Source of the DNA: Brienomyrus brachyistius
Lineage: Eukaryota > Chordata > Actinopteri > Osteoglossiformes > Mormyridae
NCBI RefSeq assembly: GCF_023856365.1
Contig: NC_064554.1
Coordinates: forward strand, 9,167,001-9,231,000
Reading direction: 5' to 3'
DNA: 64,000 nucleotides
Position numbers and translations under genes: made by a program. The notes under the pieces were generated by a model. That model did no database searches, was not told where the DNA came from, and worked only from the letters and a program-made list of their open reading frames with translations. Shown here piece after piece: positions 24,662-38,125 of the stretch. Numbering within the stretch: the stretch's first letter is position 1; each line of letters starts with the position of its first letter.

Positions 24662-25497
24662 AAAAAAAAGAGAGAATTCCAAGGTTACAAGGCAAGTGGC
24701 AAAAACCTTTAAATCCCTGTTTCAAGCTGACCTTGAGCAATCTGGAGTGGTGGTTTCTGCCTGTCCTATACGCCACACACTAAATCAAATAGGACTCCAT
24801 AGGCGAAGGCAAAGGAGGACGCCACTATTGAAAGAATGGCACAAAAAGGAAAGAGTTATGTGTGCGAAAACTCTTAGGTGAGCCACAATATTTCTGCGAT
24901 AATGAAACCAAAATAGAGCTCTTTGGGAATGTAGTGTAGCACTTTGTTTATACACGACTTAATGACGGCAATATCAAAAAGAACACCCTATCTACAGTAA
25001 AACATGGCAGACATTCTATCAAGTTGTGGGGCTGAGAATGGTGGAAAAGTAAATGATGGACTGTTTTAAACCGGCCAGCGATGAGTCCTGACCTAAATTC
25101 CATTAAAAACCTTTGGAGAGAGCTGAAATCAGCCATTGCAGGACTCCCGCAATCTTAAAAGTCTGAATGCATAGCAATGGAAGAGCGGCAGAAACTACCG
25201 CCAGGTAGAGGCAAGAAGCTTATAGATGCTCCAAGAAACATTTAGAAGCTAATACTGTTGCCAAACGTTCTGCAAACAAATATTAGTGAATGGTGCCAAT
25301 AATTGTGTCCATTATACATTTTATTTATATACTTTTTACTTCATTACATGGAATCTTTTTTGTTATCATTCAAAAGCTTTGAATATTTTCTTAAAATATT
25401 CTGATTACACAAAAACTGGTTCATTTCATTTATTTCTGAAGATATTCCACATTCTGTACTTGCAATTCAGGGGTGCCGATAATTCTGACCAGGACTG
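24662..25497 (+). mobile_element. Decayed Tc1-like transposon
   Basis: Fragments of a Tc1-type transposase on the plus strand: SGVVVSACPIRHTLNQIG...LHRRR and later SPDLNSIKNLWRELKSAI, interrupted by stops. The right end, ggtgccgataattctgacca, resembles Tc1 termini. The left boundary is uncertain. Confidence 0.65.
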
Positions 25498-26078
25498 TAA
25501 GTATTTTGTAATTTGTCAAACCTACCCAAGAGTACAACTTCACAAGTTGATCCACATTCCTTGTTATCACAGGTGGAAGGCTGCTCTTCTGATATCTCTA
25601 AAATAACATGTAGCCTAAAATTACAATTCAATTCTCATGACATTTTTAAATTAGGGCTTTATCTCGTAAAGTTTATCCTTGAAATTTCACATTTTTACTT
25701 CTCAATGTGACCATAATACTCCGTCATATTATTGAAAATAAAAACAGATAAAAGATAATTACTTCACTTCAGTACTCTCAGTTCCACCTATGTAACATTT
25801 CCATTGCCTTGTTTTTTAAAACCTGCAAAAACACGAGCCTACCCTCACAAGTCACCATGTGAGAACCAGCAAATATCTTGGCACCAGGTCCATGTTGATG
25901 GAAACAAGATATTTGTTCCACATGGAAATGGTGCACGTGTATTTGCTCGTTGACACAAGGATGAGAAAGGGAGAATTTTTTTATATAGAAATGTTTACTT
26001 ATTTTACTGGATGCAATTCCCACACCAGATTGATAAATGACAAAAACTGACAACAATGTACTATCAAAAACATCACTC

Positions 26079-26705
26079 TAGAGGTCGACCGATATATCGG
26101 GCGGCCGATATTTTTCATTTTTTAATGTATAATGTATCAGCATCGGCCGATATCCGAGTGTAGTACGCCGATTTACAGACAGGCACATCTGCGAGCAGCC
26201 AAGTGTTATTGTTGCTGTGGGACACGTGACCCATGCTGCTTGTGCAGGACCCCAGCCAGAAGTTTTGGAAGAGTCCAGGGAGAGAACGGTAAGGGCTTAA
26301 ATTCTGATCTTTCAAAGACCTGTTTATTTAACTGGTTTGCTGTAAAATGCTGCTCTAAAAGAAAACGCGAGCGCTTTTGAAAGAGAACGCGAATTACGCA
26401 GTCGGGAACTGGCGTAATGAAAATGAGCCTTCAGCCAGCTGTAGCTTACAGGTAATGTTAAGGATCATTGATTCTGACAGTTTTGTGCGCTAGTTGGTGG
26501 GCTCACAGACGTTTCTTTAATAGTTAAAAATCATTTTAATTGTTAAAAATGTAATTACTACTATCGTTTGTTATTATTAGTGTGATATTTATAGCAAATA
26601 GAGGGGAAAACGTCCAATTATCAGCCAAAAAAAAAATCGCCAGTATATATCGGCCATATATGCTGACCCTGACCCTATTGAAAAGCCCATATCGATCGAC
26701 CTCTA
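26079..26705. mobile_element. Non-autonomous hAT-like element (TAGAGGTCGACCGATATATCGG ends)
   Basis: The left end tagaggtcgaccgatat and right end atcgatcgacctcta are inverted copies. The flanks catcactc and cgtcacac match at 6 of 8 positions, compatible with an aged 8-bp duplication. No transposase is seen. A related terminal fragment (gccgatacc...gatatcggctc) is at about 38720-38900. Confidence 0.65.
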
Positions 26706-27838
26706 CGTCACACTTCAAGAAATTCCTGTACACACTGATTTTGAATTACAAAACAGATTACTGATGTATTTGTGTATTTGTTTTTGCATCAAAGTCTACA
26801 AACCTACGAAGCCTTACTTATAAAATCTACAATAATCTGAAAAGTAAAACTGGGAGAAGAAGCAAAAACTTGGTGACATTTTTTCAATGTACTGTAATAT
26901 ACACGCGCGCACACGTGTGCACATGCACTCACACACACCAACATTTTGGTCTAACTAAACATTTATATCTATTGCAAAAAAAAATCAGATTTCTTATCAA
27001 CATTACTGAAAACAGTATCTGCATAGAAGAAAGTAGCTAAAAACCTGCTTCTTTAGGGGAGTCAGAAGGCTGGCTCATACTTGGCTGGGAAGAGTGGAAC
27101 CAGCAGGTTCCTTGTCAACGTCAGAGCTGAACAGGGTGAAAAGGCAGGAGGAGGGGTTAGGGGATTCATTTTTCAACAGGGAGAAATAACAAGGGTTAAA
27201 GAATTGCATTTATCAAAACAAACACATGCGACTCCTGCAATAAAAGTGCAATTGGACTCCTAGAATGGTCAGTGATGTGCACCTGATGGTTAAATTGCAT
27301 GGCCTCCAAAGCAAGGTTTTGTGATGCTACTTACTCATCTTAGCAAAGGCAGCATCCTAATAATGTGTGTCGGGGGTCTGTGTTGACAATGACCGCCAGA
27401 AAACATGGCCACACAGCCCAACAGATATTTCAACATCTCAATTGCATTTTAATGACACAAATTTGAAGGCAGCACAGTAGTCCAGGACCTCTGAGGCTAA
27501 TTCCTGCCCTAGCTCTGCCCATCTGCCTAGAAACTGAAGTCTCAAAATTGCCCTTAGTGTATAACTGCTTGCATATCCTGTGATGGACTTCCTGCCCAAG
27601 ACGCATGCTGGCTTGTGCCATGTGCTTCCTCTATTAGAAACGTTTATGAAAATTCTATTGAAGAAAACACTTGTACATATGTGAAGTAACTTATGCAAAC
27701 TGCTCATTTTTCACATACAGCAGGTGATAAAATACAGTAAAGTAAAGATAGATGGATGAACAAATATCACTTTAGTACTACTGGAGCAACACAGACAATA
27801 TTTAAATTTACTAAAATAACAGACATAAAAAACTAATA

Positions 27839-28088
27839 CAGTCAAACCTCAGATTGCGAGTAACTTGGGTTTGCGAGTGTTTTGCAAGACGAGCAAAAAT
27901 TTGTAATAAATTTGAACTTGATAAATGAGCAAGGTCTTGCAATACGAGTATTACGCATACGCTTTGTCTGCCAAGCGTCACGTAATCACAACTAAGCTGA
28001 TGGTTCTCTCTCTCGGTGCGGGATTGTGGGTAATCGTCTCCAAAGCTTGGTCTCAGTCAGTGTGCCTCACTCGTATAGTCAAAATTTT
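27839..28088 (+). mobile_element. Truncated copy of the GTCAAACCTCAGATTGC MITE
   Basis: Begins with the same terminal sequence as the reverse complement of the 21.43 kb end (cagtcaaacctcagattgcg after a TA) and shares internal sequence. The 3' end is degraded. Confidence 0.6.
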
Positions 28089-28089
28089 A

Positions 28090-29200
28090 GCTGCAAATAC
28101 AGCCTTTTGAATTTATCAAATTTTATGCATTGTGCCAACTCAGTGATAAAGTCCAAATTCCAACATTCAGAACTCCTTTGATATGTCATGTACAGCTTTG
28201 AAACTTTGTGACTAGAGCTAACTGTGTAGAATTCAAAAGTGTAAGATCAGCTCCTCTTATGTACTTCTCCTACAAGGCTCTGAAAATGGCTGAAAATTAA
28301 AAATGACACCCCCTTCGAGAGCTTCTCCAGCAGTATGTTAGGTGAAGCAGTTTTTTCCTGTTATTTATGACACAATAGGCCATATATACGCAGTAGGCAA
28401 GTGTATAACTGTTATAGAGTGTCAGAATAATTTGTAACACTGCATTAAAAGCTATATGGTGAAAAGCTGTCATGCTGTCAATTGTCATTATGAAAGTTTT
28501 GACTACTGTCAATGTGAATCTGAATGCCATTTACAATGATTATATCCTGAAAACAACGAATTATTGTGGTAATTATCCATTACTGGTGGTGATACTTTGT
28601 AATATCTTTGCAAATCAATAAAAGTGTAACTTGAAACAAAAATTATTTTCACTTCAGGATGATTTGATATGGAATGACCCTAAAATATATCAAATAGTGT
28701 AACTGTCTCAGCAAAAAAAAAAACAAGCTGAAAAGCAGATTGCATAATTCAGCTTACTTTTATGCTTTAATGTTACATACTGTCACTAACTACATTTAAA
28801 ATTTATAAACGGGAACTTTAGCTCAGCTTGCACCAGCAAATTTCACTATGTAGAAGATTATGTAAAAAATAATCAATGCAAATGCTGCAATTAATTTTCT
28901 CTCTCTGAAACATTTTACCAGAAGACAAAGATCATAGGTTAAAGGGAGAACCCAATAAAATGTAAACATTAAAATTTACGTTATCCATGCTGACTATTGC
29001 TTTTGATTGATGATTTATTATTATGACGCACACATTGGAATTAGACATTACAAGATTCTACAAATCTTCAATAAAATTTTTATATTTCTTTCTCACATTC
29101 ATTAAAATGCACAAACATCAAAAGCATCGTATTTTGATATTCCAGTCACTTTCCCAACTCCTGAACTCAAAAAAAGCCTAAACAAAATTTTGGATCACAA
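28090..29200. other. Intergenic, nothing recognised
   Basis: AT-rich DNA without credible exons, RNA genes or clear repeat termini. Confidence 0.4.
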
Positions 29201-29207
29201 TGAAATG

Positions 29208-29760
29208 GGCCTCGGCGATAAAACGATAGCAGTATATATCGCTATAGACACTTCATCAAGCAGTAAGAAAATTGTTCAATAGAATGTTCGACAGTTTCAT
29301 TTTAATGCAGTAAATACAGACCTCCAGGAAAGCACATAATGAATACGATAGGTTCAGCTGCATGAACAAACCCCATGTGTATTCCTTCCCTGGCCGAAAC
29401 AACACTATCATGTCCCTTGATAATAGAGTATGCTATGATGACACACAAACAGCCAATCATGCAACAGCTGTACGTTCAGTTGCACCATCGACGTGACAAC
29501 AGAAGCAACGTGGAGTGAGAAAGTGAGTGCATGTGGTGAGGAAATATATGCATCAGATAAGGAACAGCTGTCTCGACAAAAATGCGTTAAACAGCGAACA
29601 TTAGGGGTGTCTGTACTTTCGCATTTTAAAGTAGCCCATGACACGCAACACATTGCAATACACCAATCTCTGCTGAAAACTGGAAATGGTACAAATTTTA
29701 TGCAAGCACTTACACCGGCACCAGCAAGTCAGAGGAAAAAAACCCAACAATAAACCATAC
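29208..29760 (+). mobile_element. Probable hAT (ZBED-like) relic
   Basis: Starts with a cggcgataaaacgatagc-type sequence like hAT termini. The frame 29493-29753 contains LLKTGNGTNFMQALTPAPAS, resembling the distal part of a BED finger. It is heavily decayed and the boundaries are guesses. Confidence 0.35.
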
Positions 29761-30857
29761 TGTCGGCATATTACTAGCATATGGAGCCCCACTATATGAC
29801 TTATGAAAATTAGATTGCAATTTGCCGTGTATTTAATCTGTCATCTTTTTCATGTTCTGTTTAAGGGGAATCCTAAGGAATTAAGTGTTTTCAAAAACAG
29901 CTTGTTTCCATCACTGTGTGGCTGGCAGAGCCTGAGACACTTTAAAACCATTGAAAAATACTCATGCTAGGCTCACTTGTGAGCTATGACTGCATTAACA
30001 TATTTAAAGAAAATCAACGTTCATCAATCCAAGCTAATTCTGCCCATCTCAGCTTACTAAACTGGGACTTACAGACACAAGCAATACCTTTGAAAGCTGC
30101 AATTCAGAGATAACTGTTGCAAGCTGTTGTATAACAAGATGGAAAGTATATCTGTGTTTATAAATCATTTAGCCAGGGAGAAAGTGAAAAGCCAAAAAGG
30201 CATGAAATAAAATCCTATTATTTGGATAGATTTACAAGTATAGTTTTTGTCTTAATTACCATTCAGAAATAGCAGACAAGACTAGCATGATTTTAAAATT
30301 ATTCAGACTGTTTTCCAAAAAAAACCTTTAGAAATCTGTACACTCTTGGAGTGCATATTTCATCAAAGGAGGAAAGTAACAATGTTTAATATACAATAGC
30401 TAGTCTATGGTTCCGGTCTACAGCACATAAACAATCTGCTATTACTAAGAGGCATTAAACCTTACTGTTTTAGAATCACTCATCTGTTCCTGGATAGTCT
30501 ACAAAAAGATAAATGGAATGTAAGATGGCAGCTGCAGTCTCCAGTTTTGCTCTTGGCTGCCCTCTGTTGTTGCAGTTATGACTTTGAGGTGATGCTGAAT
30601 CTGATCTAGGAGTACATATGTTTGACAGGTGGTTATAAGATACATCAAGGATCAAACAGAGTAAATAAAGTAAATTATATACAAACAGACTGATCCTTTT
30701 CACAGGGATAAGCCTCTAATTCTCTCACTAAGCGCACTGATTTCAATTTTGGTGCAATGTGATCAATTTTGTTCCAGATTTTCACCTACGCAATATGTCT
30801 GCAAAGTTTGATAAAAAAATATGTCAAATACTTTAAGAGTTACTGTGTTCACAAGAC

Positions 30858-32030
30858 CGAGGGCTCTATTTTCCACCTGTGCAAAGTGCACGTTGACCAA
30901 CAAAAACCACGTCAAAAGTCTGTGGTGCATTGCTAAATGGTATTTAAATGGCACATTTTAGAAACGTGCATTTGCACGATGCTCATTAACGACACAGATA
31001 CGCACTCAAAGTGCACTGCTGGTTTTTGTTATATTATTTCATTGATATATGTGGTCCTTTCACGTAACTCATACTGTTTAATAAAATACAAAAAGAAAAA
31101 CAATATATATTAAGTAAAGAACAAACCATATCATAAAAAAAAAAAATCTTTGAGTCCATTATCAGAATTAAGCACGTACTGTATTTGAAAGGACAATTGG
31201 ATTGTTGAAAATGTGTTTCAGATATTTAGAAGGTCAGGTGGAACATTACAATGCAGCTCTCAGAAGGTCGCGGCATTCTTTGTAATATATTGCATGTTGC
31301 GTAACATTGCCATGTGATGGATGTCTGGTGAGGACACAGAGGACTTTACAAGGCGTGTTCCTGAACCGCATGTGCCGACGCCAACAAAGGAATGTATGTT
31401 GGCAGCAGCGCGGGCAAGGAGGGATCAGCTGGCAGAAGAGCTGGATCATCCATAACCCAGTAAGGAATCTAAATTGCCTTTAATTTGTATTTAAGTTGTG
31501 TTTTGTTTGAACAAAGATCACACTTTTATATGTATTCTGCGAAGTGCAGACCCAAAACTGAAATAAAAAACATACAAGCATAATTAAGTCCCTGTTCCCA
31601 GCCACTACTCCCAGTTAGCAGCATCCCCGTCTTCTGGCACCACTTTCGGCACTGCACTGGTGATCCGATGATGCCAGAAAACGAGGACAAACTCACTGCT
31701 ACTTCAACCCACGGCTGCTTCACATCTAAAGGCTTGTGGCTGCCATAGATGACGTGCTCACGCCTTTTCACCTCACGCATGAGCACAGCTTTCTGGCCGA
31801 GGAAGAAGACATTGGAATAGTAATCTGTAGTAGATCATGTGCTGCTGGCTTTTAAAGGTGAGGTGATGCGTCATTCCGATTGGTTCACTGCTTGTTACAC
31901 ACAAAACACTCCCATGATTAAATAGGAGCGTTAGGACAACCTTTTCACGCCTTGCACTGCCGCAAAGTCTGCTTTTATCATCGTCTAAACAGCGGAATGG
32001 ATTGGACGTGCCCAGTGCCTCAAGTGTCTT
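30858..32030 (-). mobile_element. Probable PIF/Harbinger relic with Myb/SANT-like ORF
   Basis: The left end gagggctctattttccacct resembles Harbinger termini in fish. On the minus strand near 31786-31650 a frame reads LMREVKRREHVIYGSHKPLD...SPVQCRKWCQK, the pattern of the Myb/SANT-like second protein of Harbinger elements (NAIF1-like). The frame is broken and the right boundary uncertain. Confidence 0.45.
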
Positions 32031-32688
32031 CTACAGCTGCCGTTTCCTTCCATTCTTACTGCCTCAGTTTTGGGCAATTGGTCTAAAAATACTCCCAGCT
32101 GTATACAGGGCTGGGCGATATCACATTGATATTATATCGCACATGTGTGATAATCATCAGGGCTGCAGATTTGCCTTGATGCCAGCTTTGCGGTACTATA
32201 ATGATTAGGAGTGTAACTGTACATGTATTCATACCGAAGATTTTTGGTGCGGGTCTCTTGGTTTGGTATGCATATGTTCCAAATGAATGCAGAAAATGTG
32301 TTTCCCTCAAGCAACATTCGTAAAGGGATGGATGAAGCCAGTATGCCTGCACGTGTACGTAATGTGAAGCTGTTAGTTGTTAATGTGAACACGAATACAG
32401 CACAGGTTTTTTTTTTTAAATGCTACACCATAATGGATATTTATTTTGTCTTGCTTTGTATTTTTCAGACAATATTTATGTAGCAGTTGTAGGATACAGC
32501 TGAAAGCCGCTAATGTGAATACAGTACAGATCAGTTGCAGCTAATTTCTGTTCATCTTAAAGATTATTTTACTCTTATTTAGTTCAGAGAATATTTATTT
32601 TGATTTATTTTCAGGTAAATTTTTGCGTTTTATTATTAGTTTGCAGCAGTATTGACAGAGACTATATTTAAGAAATAAGTCACACGGG

Positions 32689-32982
32689 GCGGGATGGTGG
32701 TGCAGTGGTTAGCACTGTTGCCTCACACCTCTGGGACCCGGGTTCGAGTCTCCGCCTGGGTCACATGTGTGCGGAGTTTGCATGTTCTCCCCATGGGTTA
32801 CTTCTGGGTGCTCTGGTCTCCCCACAGTCCAAAGACATGCTGAGGCTAATTGGAGTTACTAAATTGCCCTTGCATATGTGAGTGAATGGTGTGTGAGTGC
32901 CCCCCCCACCCCACCTCCTGAGTTGTTCCCTGCCAGGACTCCCCGTGACAGATAAGCAGTTTGGAAAATGGATGGATGGAAG
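32689..32982 (+). mobile_element. tRNA-derived SINE, plus orientation
   Basis: The head has a box A-like TGGTGCAGTGG and box B-like GGTTCGAGTC. This is followed by a conserved core (gtttgcatgttctcccc, cagtccaaagacatgctgag) and a tail ending in GGATGGAT repeats, the usual order for these fish SINEs. Confidence 0.85.
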
Positions 32983-33585
32983 TAAGTCATACTTTATTCA
33001 GTAAACCACTGTTTATTAAAGAAGAAATTTATGTTTTGTTTGTTTAGTGATTAGTGGTCTTTGTTGACACACCACAGCTTTGGTGTGTTTGTATATCCAC
33101 AATGTCTCATCTTTCCAAAGATGCTGCGGCTGCTGGACTGTGTGTGGACTGTGTGGACACACCACACCTTTGTTGACAAATGTACACAGTACATTTAATC
33201 CATATGTGACAATGTGACCTAGCAGAGGGCAGCTACTGTAATTCAGCGCCCGGGGAGCAGTGCTTGGGGGCGGTAACTTGCTCAGGGTACATCAGTACCT
33301 TATTTGTACTGTATCTTGTTTTAAGCATTTTTGAGACATTTACAGTTCAATTTGAATATCTTCCAAGACAATATATGCAAGTGGTGAATGCTTAAAATTC
33401 CCCACAATTTAAAACAACCCAAGCTAGCGAGTCCCAAATCATCCATTGCTTTTTTCATATTACTTGCATTGCCGCGCAGAAATGTGTGCGCTTTGTTTAG
33501 TGGGATTTCCCATTAAATGCTACTTCCACAATTCAAAACTTTGTTTTAAAAAAATATTGTAAAAGGCTGTATGTTCACGCACATA

Positions 33586-33758
33586 GAAATCGTGCAAAAA
33601 CTAGATGGGAAAGAGCAAATGTGCAGAAATCATGTACTAGAAAAAAATCCCTAGTAATTGAAAACAAGAGTAAATGGTCTGAAATACAGAGATATCACTA
33701 TATTTTGAAGAACACTGATAACAAGAATGGAAATTGTATGCCTCATTTACTTCACCTA
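33586..33758 (+). repeat. Dispersed direct repeat, copy 1
   Basis: About 170 bases closely matching 35788-35947 in the same orientation. The shared core includes ccctagtaattgaaaacaag and agatatcactatattttgaa. It is a repeat of unknown type; a decayed ORF fragment is possible. Confidence 0.7.
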
Positions 33759-33765
33759 CTCTTCC

Positions 33766-33992
33766 ATCCATCCATCTTCCAAACTGCTTATCCTACTGGG
33801 TCGCGGGGGGTCCGGAACCTATCCTGGAAGCAACGGGCACGAGGCAGGGAACAACCCAGGATGGGGGGCCAGCCCATCGCAGGGCACACTCACACACCAA
33901 TCACTCACACACGCACACCTACGGGCAATTTAGCAGGTCCAGTGAGCCTCAGCATGTTTTTTGGACTGTGGGGGGAAACCGGAGTACCCGGA
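33766..33992 (-). mobile_element. Truncated SINE copy, minus orientation
   Basis: Tail and core of the window's SINE family (ctgggtcgcggggggtccgg, ggaaaccggagtacccggag). The tRNA head is missing. Confidence 0.8.
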
Positions 33993-33999
33993 GTGTATA

Positions 34000-34970
34000 A
34001 AAACTGCTTGGGAGTGTATAAAAAAAGGCACTATACCTGTAAGGGATTTGTTTTATTAAAAATATTTTTGAAGTCAGCAAAAAATTGTATTTAACGTGCC
34101 AAATTTCACCAAAATCAAACATGGTGACGGAAAAACTTTTGGCAATGTGTCGAATTAAAATGGAATGTCCCAATAATTAACATTAAACAGATATTTACCC
34201 ATATTCCACTAAAATCTTAACTTAAAAATAAAGTCTAATTGTAAAATTCACAGCAAGTAAATATAAAAGCCATGTCTTGTGTATTTTCTCCCCAAACATA
34301 AGCACAAAAATATGTAAAGACTCTGCATAGAAGTGGTTATGGAAAATGGTTGAACAGGCATTGTACTGCACTAGAACTGTACTATGAAATACTTTCACTT
34401 TATTTACGGCACAAACACCAAGTCACTTTTCATAACCACTTGCACTAATCTGTTATTTTATGATATCTGTTATAGTAATCAGTTACTTTGTTAGATGTAT
34501 TTTGTTATTCTGTTTAAATTATTTTGTTATTCTGTACCATTACTGCTGTTCTTTTTAAGCGCTTTACTCTCTTATCTTTATTCCTCTTGTTGCACTGAGC
34601 AGGTTTATGACAAAAGAATTTCCCTTTGGATAAATAAATAAAGATCTTCTTATCTTATGTTATCGCGCCACCCCCCCCCCCCCCTCCCCTCCCCTCACAA
34701 TTTTTTTTATTTTTTTTTTTAAATCAGAGCCTGCAGCTAAAAAACCCATATCGGTCAGATCCGTAATAATAAGAATGGACACAAACCACGTATAAGCGTG
34801 AAAAAGGTGTCACAAGCGGCATTGCTGGTCCAAGTTGATTCATGCTACACGATAACACGTTCCCATAGATACTAGTAACTGCATCATCCTCACTGAACAC
34901 ATTCAACGCAAACCTTGTGGACCCATTCAATAAAGTGATCTGTCCAAGCAAATAACATTTGCATGAAAAT
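34000..34970. other. Intergenic, AT-rich with C-run
   Basis: No exon recognised. A C-rich simple tract lies at about 34671-34695, followed by a T-rich run. A short SINE tail fragment follows at about 34985-35058 (gcggtttcagaagatggatg). Confidence 0.4.
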
Positions 34971-35553
34971 GAACAGAAAATTCTGCAATGGATTGGCACC
35001 CCAAACTGGGACCCCAGCGACCCTGAACAGGATAGGCGGTTTCAGAAGATGGATGGACAAATGAACAGAAAATTAGGACTATCCACAAATAAACACAAAT
35101 CGCCCACCCCCTTTTTTCAACGAAGTGTGAAGGTAAACAGCGTAATGGATGCACTTCATTAAAATCCTGAAATATCTACTTTTGCTATGCCCTAAGGTGA
35201 AGACACGTGTTGATTTTTTTTAACCAGTTTGGTCTTTCGATCGCTATTTTGACGAACTATTGATGGGATCCCCACTACTGATCTCTAGGCTCTACCCGCC
35301 TCCTCCATGTTGACAAGAATTACACGCCGTACTGCACAAACCCCGAACTCACATTAACGAAGCAAACCAGCTATCTTGCGCACGATAAGTTGACTCGATA
35401 AAGTGAGCCATGCATATTTGTCGTTAGCACGTTACACGTTAGCAGAAAGCGGCTGACTGTTTTGTGCATGGACGGAATCGTTGTCCAAAACCCACTTACA
35501 AACACCACTGCAGAAGAAGGATGATTTTTCAAATGAAGTAAAATCTAACTTAC

Positions 35554-35765
35554 CCTTAGGAAGAAAGAAAAAATGGTGTAAACGTATCCTGTGGCTGCAG
35601 CGTATTTCAAACGCTGATCCTTTAAATATATGTGAAAAGCTTTAATAGTTAATTAAAAATAATTATAATCCTAATTCTATGCACCCGGATCACAGCCCAG
35701 ATCCGACAGCAAGACAAAAGCCAACCAGCTCTTGCTGGACTGGCAGCTATGACTGCGCATGCGTG
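35554..35765 (-). promoter_or_regulatory. Candidate cbx1 promoter and 5' UTR exon
   Basis: On the minus strand a strong splice donor, CCTAAGG|GTAAGT, sits at 35554/35553. About 200 bases upstream is TGCGCATGCGTG (35754-35765), a good NRF1-type site as found in housekeeping promoters. cbx1 reads the same way and needs a 5' exon beyond 22.07 kb, so this is a possible first non-coding exon. The candidate exon has no ATG, so a further coding exon between here and 22.07 kb would still be required. Inference only. Confidence 0.3.
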
Positions 35766-35787
35766 TGCCTCGTAGGGTTCATAGGCA

Positions 35788-35947
35788 AAGAAATCGTATA
35801 AGAACTAGAAGGGAGAGAGCAAGAGCGCAGAAGTCATATACTACAAAGAAAGCCCTAGTAATTGAAAACAAGAGTAATTGGAGATATCACTATATTTTGA
35901 AGAACACTGATAACAAAATGGAAATTGCATCAAGACTCATTTACTTC
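35788..35947 (+). repeat. Dispersed direct repeat, copy 2
   Basis: Matches 33586-33758 with small indels, same orientation. Confidence 0.7.
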
Positions 35948-36399
35948 GCGTATTATTTGCCCATGTCATAAAGATGTATTAAAGAAATAAATCAATTAAA
36001 ATTCAACTTTATTGGAAAAATAATATATATAAGAAATGGGGATTTCGTAAAAGATTACAAAGAAGGGGTTGATTTTGATGTGATGAATGGGGTAATTAAA
36101 ATTAATTGGCTCCAATTTGTTATACAGAATAGTAATCTATCACGGTTTTCATGTTCTTCAGCACTTTTGACCAGTTGGGTGACCAGTTTTGACCAGTTGA
36201 CCTTTTTCTGATCTGTGCTTTGAACAGTTTAGGTTACCTGTTAAGCCAGGGGTGATCAACTCCAGTCCTGGGGGGCTGGAGCCCTGCGTAACTTAGCTCT
36301 TTCCCTGTTCCACCATAAGTGATTTAGCTCAAGAGCTGTGCGGCAATTAGCACAAAGAGTTGAAACTGATGTTTCCTTTTCATATCGGGAATTTTACAA

Positions 36400-36560
36400 C
36401 CCAGTTTAGTTTGTCAGCCAATCATACACTCAGTGGTCACTTTATTAAGTACACCTGTTCAATTGCTACTGCTTGTAGGAAATATCTAATCAGCCAATCA
36501 TATGTCAGCAGCACAATGTATAAAATCATGCAGGTACTGGTCAGGAGCTTCAGTTAATGT
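36400..36560 (+). mobile_element. Fish interspersed repeat fragment (CAGTGGTCACTTTATTAAGTACACC)
   Basis: Carries a sequence I associate with a common fish DNA repeat (cagtggtcactttattaagt). No coding capacity; family not assigned. Confidence 0.45.
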
Positions 36561-36879
36561 TTAAAATGGCACAGCCAGCACCACACACCTCCCTATATAC
36601 TCTGTCCAGACTGTGTCTTTCTTTTATTTTCTACTCTTTTCTGATTGTCTTTTTTACATCGACTAGCTTAGCTTTTATTCCTTACAACAGCATGTCTCTT
36701 TTGAACATAACAAAACAGCTAACTTACCAGTTTTAGAAGGTTTTTGTAGGTTGATCCGTTGTGGCTGTCCGAGATGCTCCACGACGCTGATGACAGCAAA
36801 GGCGGTGAGCCTCGCTAGGCGCCAAAATCTGATTTAGACTGAGAAATCGACCATACCAACCTCCACTTCTCCGCTGCAT

Positions 36880-38125
36880 TTTGTTCATTAATGTTCAGTC
36901 ACTGGAAAACAAGCTGAAGGACCTCATTGTCAGAGTTAAGTTCCAGTGCAACAGCAGGGACTGAAATCTTCTTTGTTTCTCTGAAAAATGGACCCTCTCT
37001 GTGGTCCCGGATCACACTATGAAGCCATCTGAATCTTTCTCCGTGTTCCAAGCGGACAGAACCGCTGAGGCTGGAAAATCCAAAGGTGGTGGAGTTTGTT
37101 TCGTTACCAACAACAGATGGTGTGATCCTTACAACGTAACAATTACCCTCTCTTGTTCCTGTTCACTGCACTGGAGCACTGGAGGTCTACAGAAGATGCC
37201 ACCTCACACACTGAAAAGTAAGAAAGGGGATTATGTGACACTCCTGTTCATAGATTACAGCTCAGCTTTTAATACCATAATCCTGCTCAGATTGACTACT
37301 AAATTGAGGGCTTAAGGACTGAACACTCAGCTCTGCAGCTGGGTGCTGCATTTCTTTACAGGTAGACCCCAAGTAGTTAGTGGGTAGATGTGTGTTCAGT
37401 ATCATCACCCTTAGTACTGCAATTCCTCAAGGATGCGTCTTGAGCCCCCTGCTGTTCACTCTCTGCACTTACAACTGTGTGGCCACTGACTGCTCCAAAT
37501 ACGCTGTAAAACTGCAGTGCTCGGACTTATCTCCAGCAACGATGAGATATGAGACCTACAATGATGGAAGTGGAGAACCTGATGAGATGGTGCCAGGCTG
37601 ATAGTCTCCAGTTTTGTTCAAATGGATACATTATCTTTTATGTGTTCCTCAACTAACAGAAATGTAAAACAAAGGAGATGGTGGTAGATTACAGCAGAAA
37701 ACAGCAGCACTGCTGCTCTCCCCTCTATATCAATGAGGCTCCAGTGGAGCAGGTTAAAAACTTTAAATACCTTTGAGTTCAGCTCACAAATGATCATAGC
37801 TGGTCGACACACATACAAACTCAGATTACTAGGGCAAGGCAGAGATTCTATCACCTGAGGCAGCTAAGGAGGTTTAAAGTCTTTTCTGTGATACTAAAGA
37901 CCTTCTACACAGTTGCTGCTGAGAGCATCTTCACTATGAACATCAGAGGGTGGTTTGGTAACTGCTCCATCCAAGACCGCAAAGCCCTTCAGAGAGTGAT
38001 GAAAGCAGCAATTCGCTATTGCAGATCTGCCCTACCCTCCCTGCAGAACATCTACACCAGGTGCTGCAGGACCAGAGCAATCAAAATCAAAACCTCCTAC
38101 CCCAGTAACTGTCTGTTTGGAAATG
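36880..38125 (+). mobile_element. Decayed LINE (Rex1/L2-like) with endonuclease and reverse transcriptase remnants
   Basis: The plus strand reads an APE-type endonuclease fragment (SKGGGVCFVTNNRWCD, 37001-37150), which passes abruptly into reverse transcriptase (LLFIDYSSAFNTI, 37240-37290; PQGCVLSPLLFTLCTYNCVA; then the tail NCSIQDRKALQRVMKAAIR). Much of the region between them is deleted and several stops and frameshifts are present, so it is a dead copy. Confidence 0.85.
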
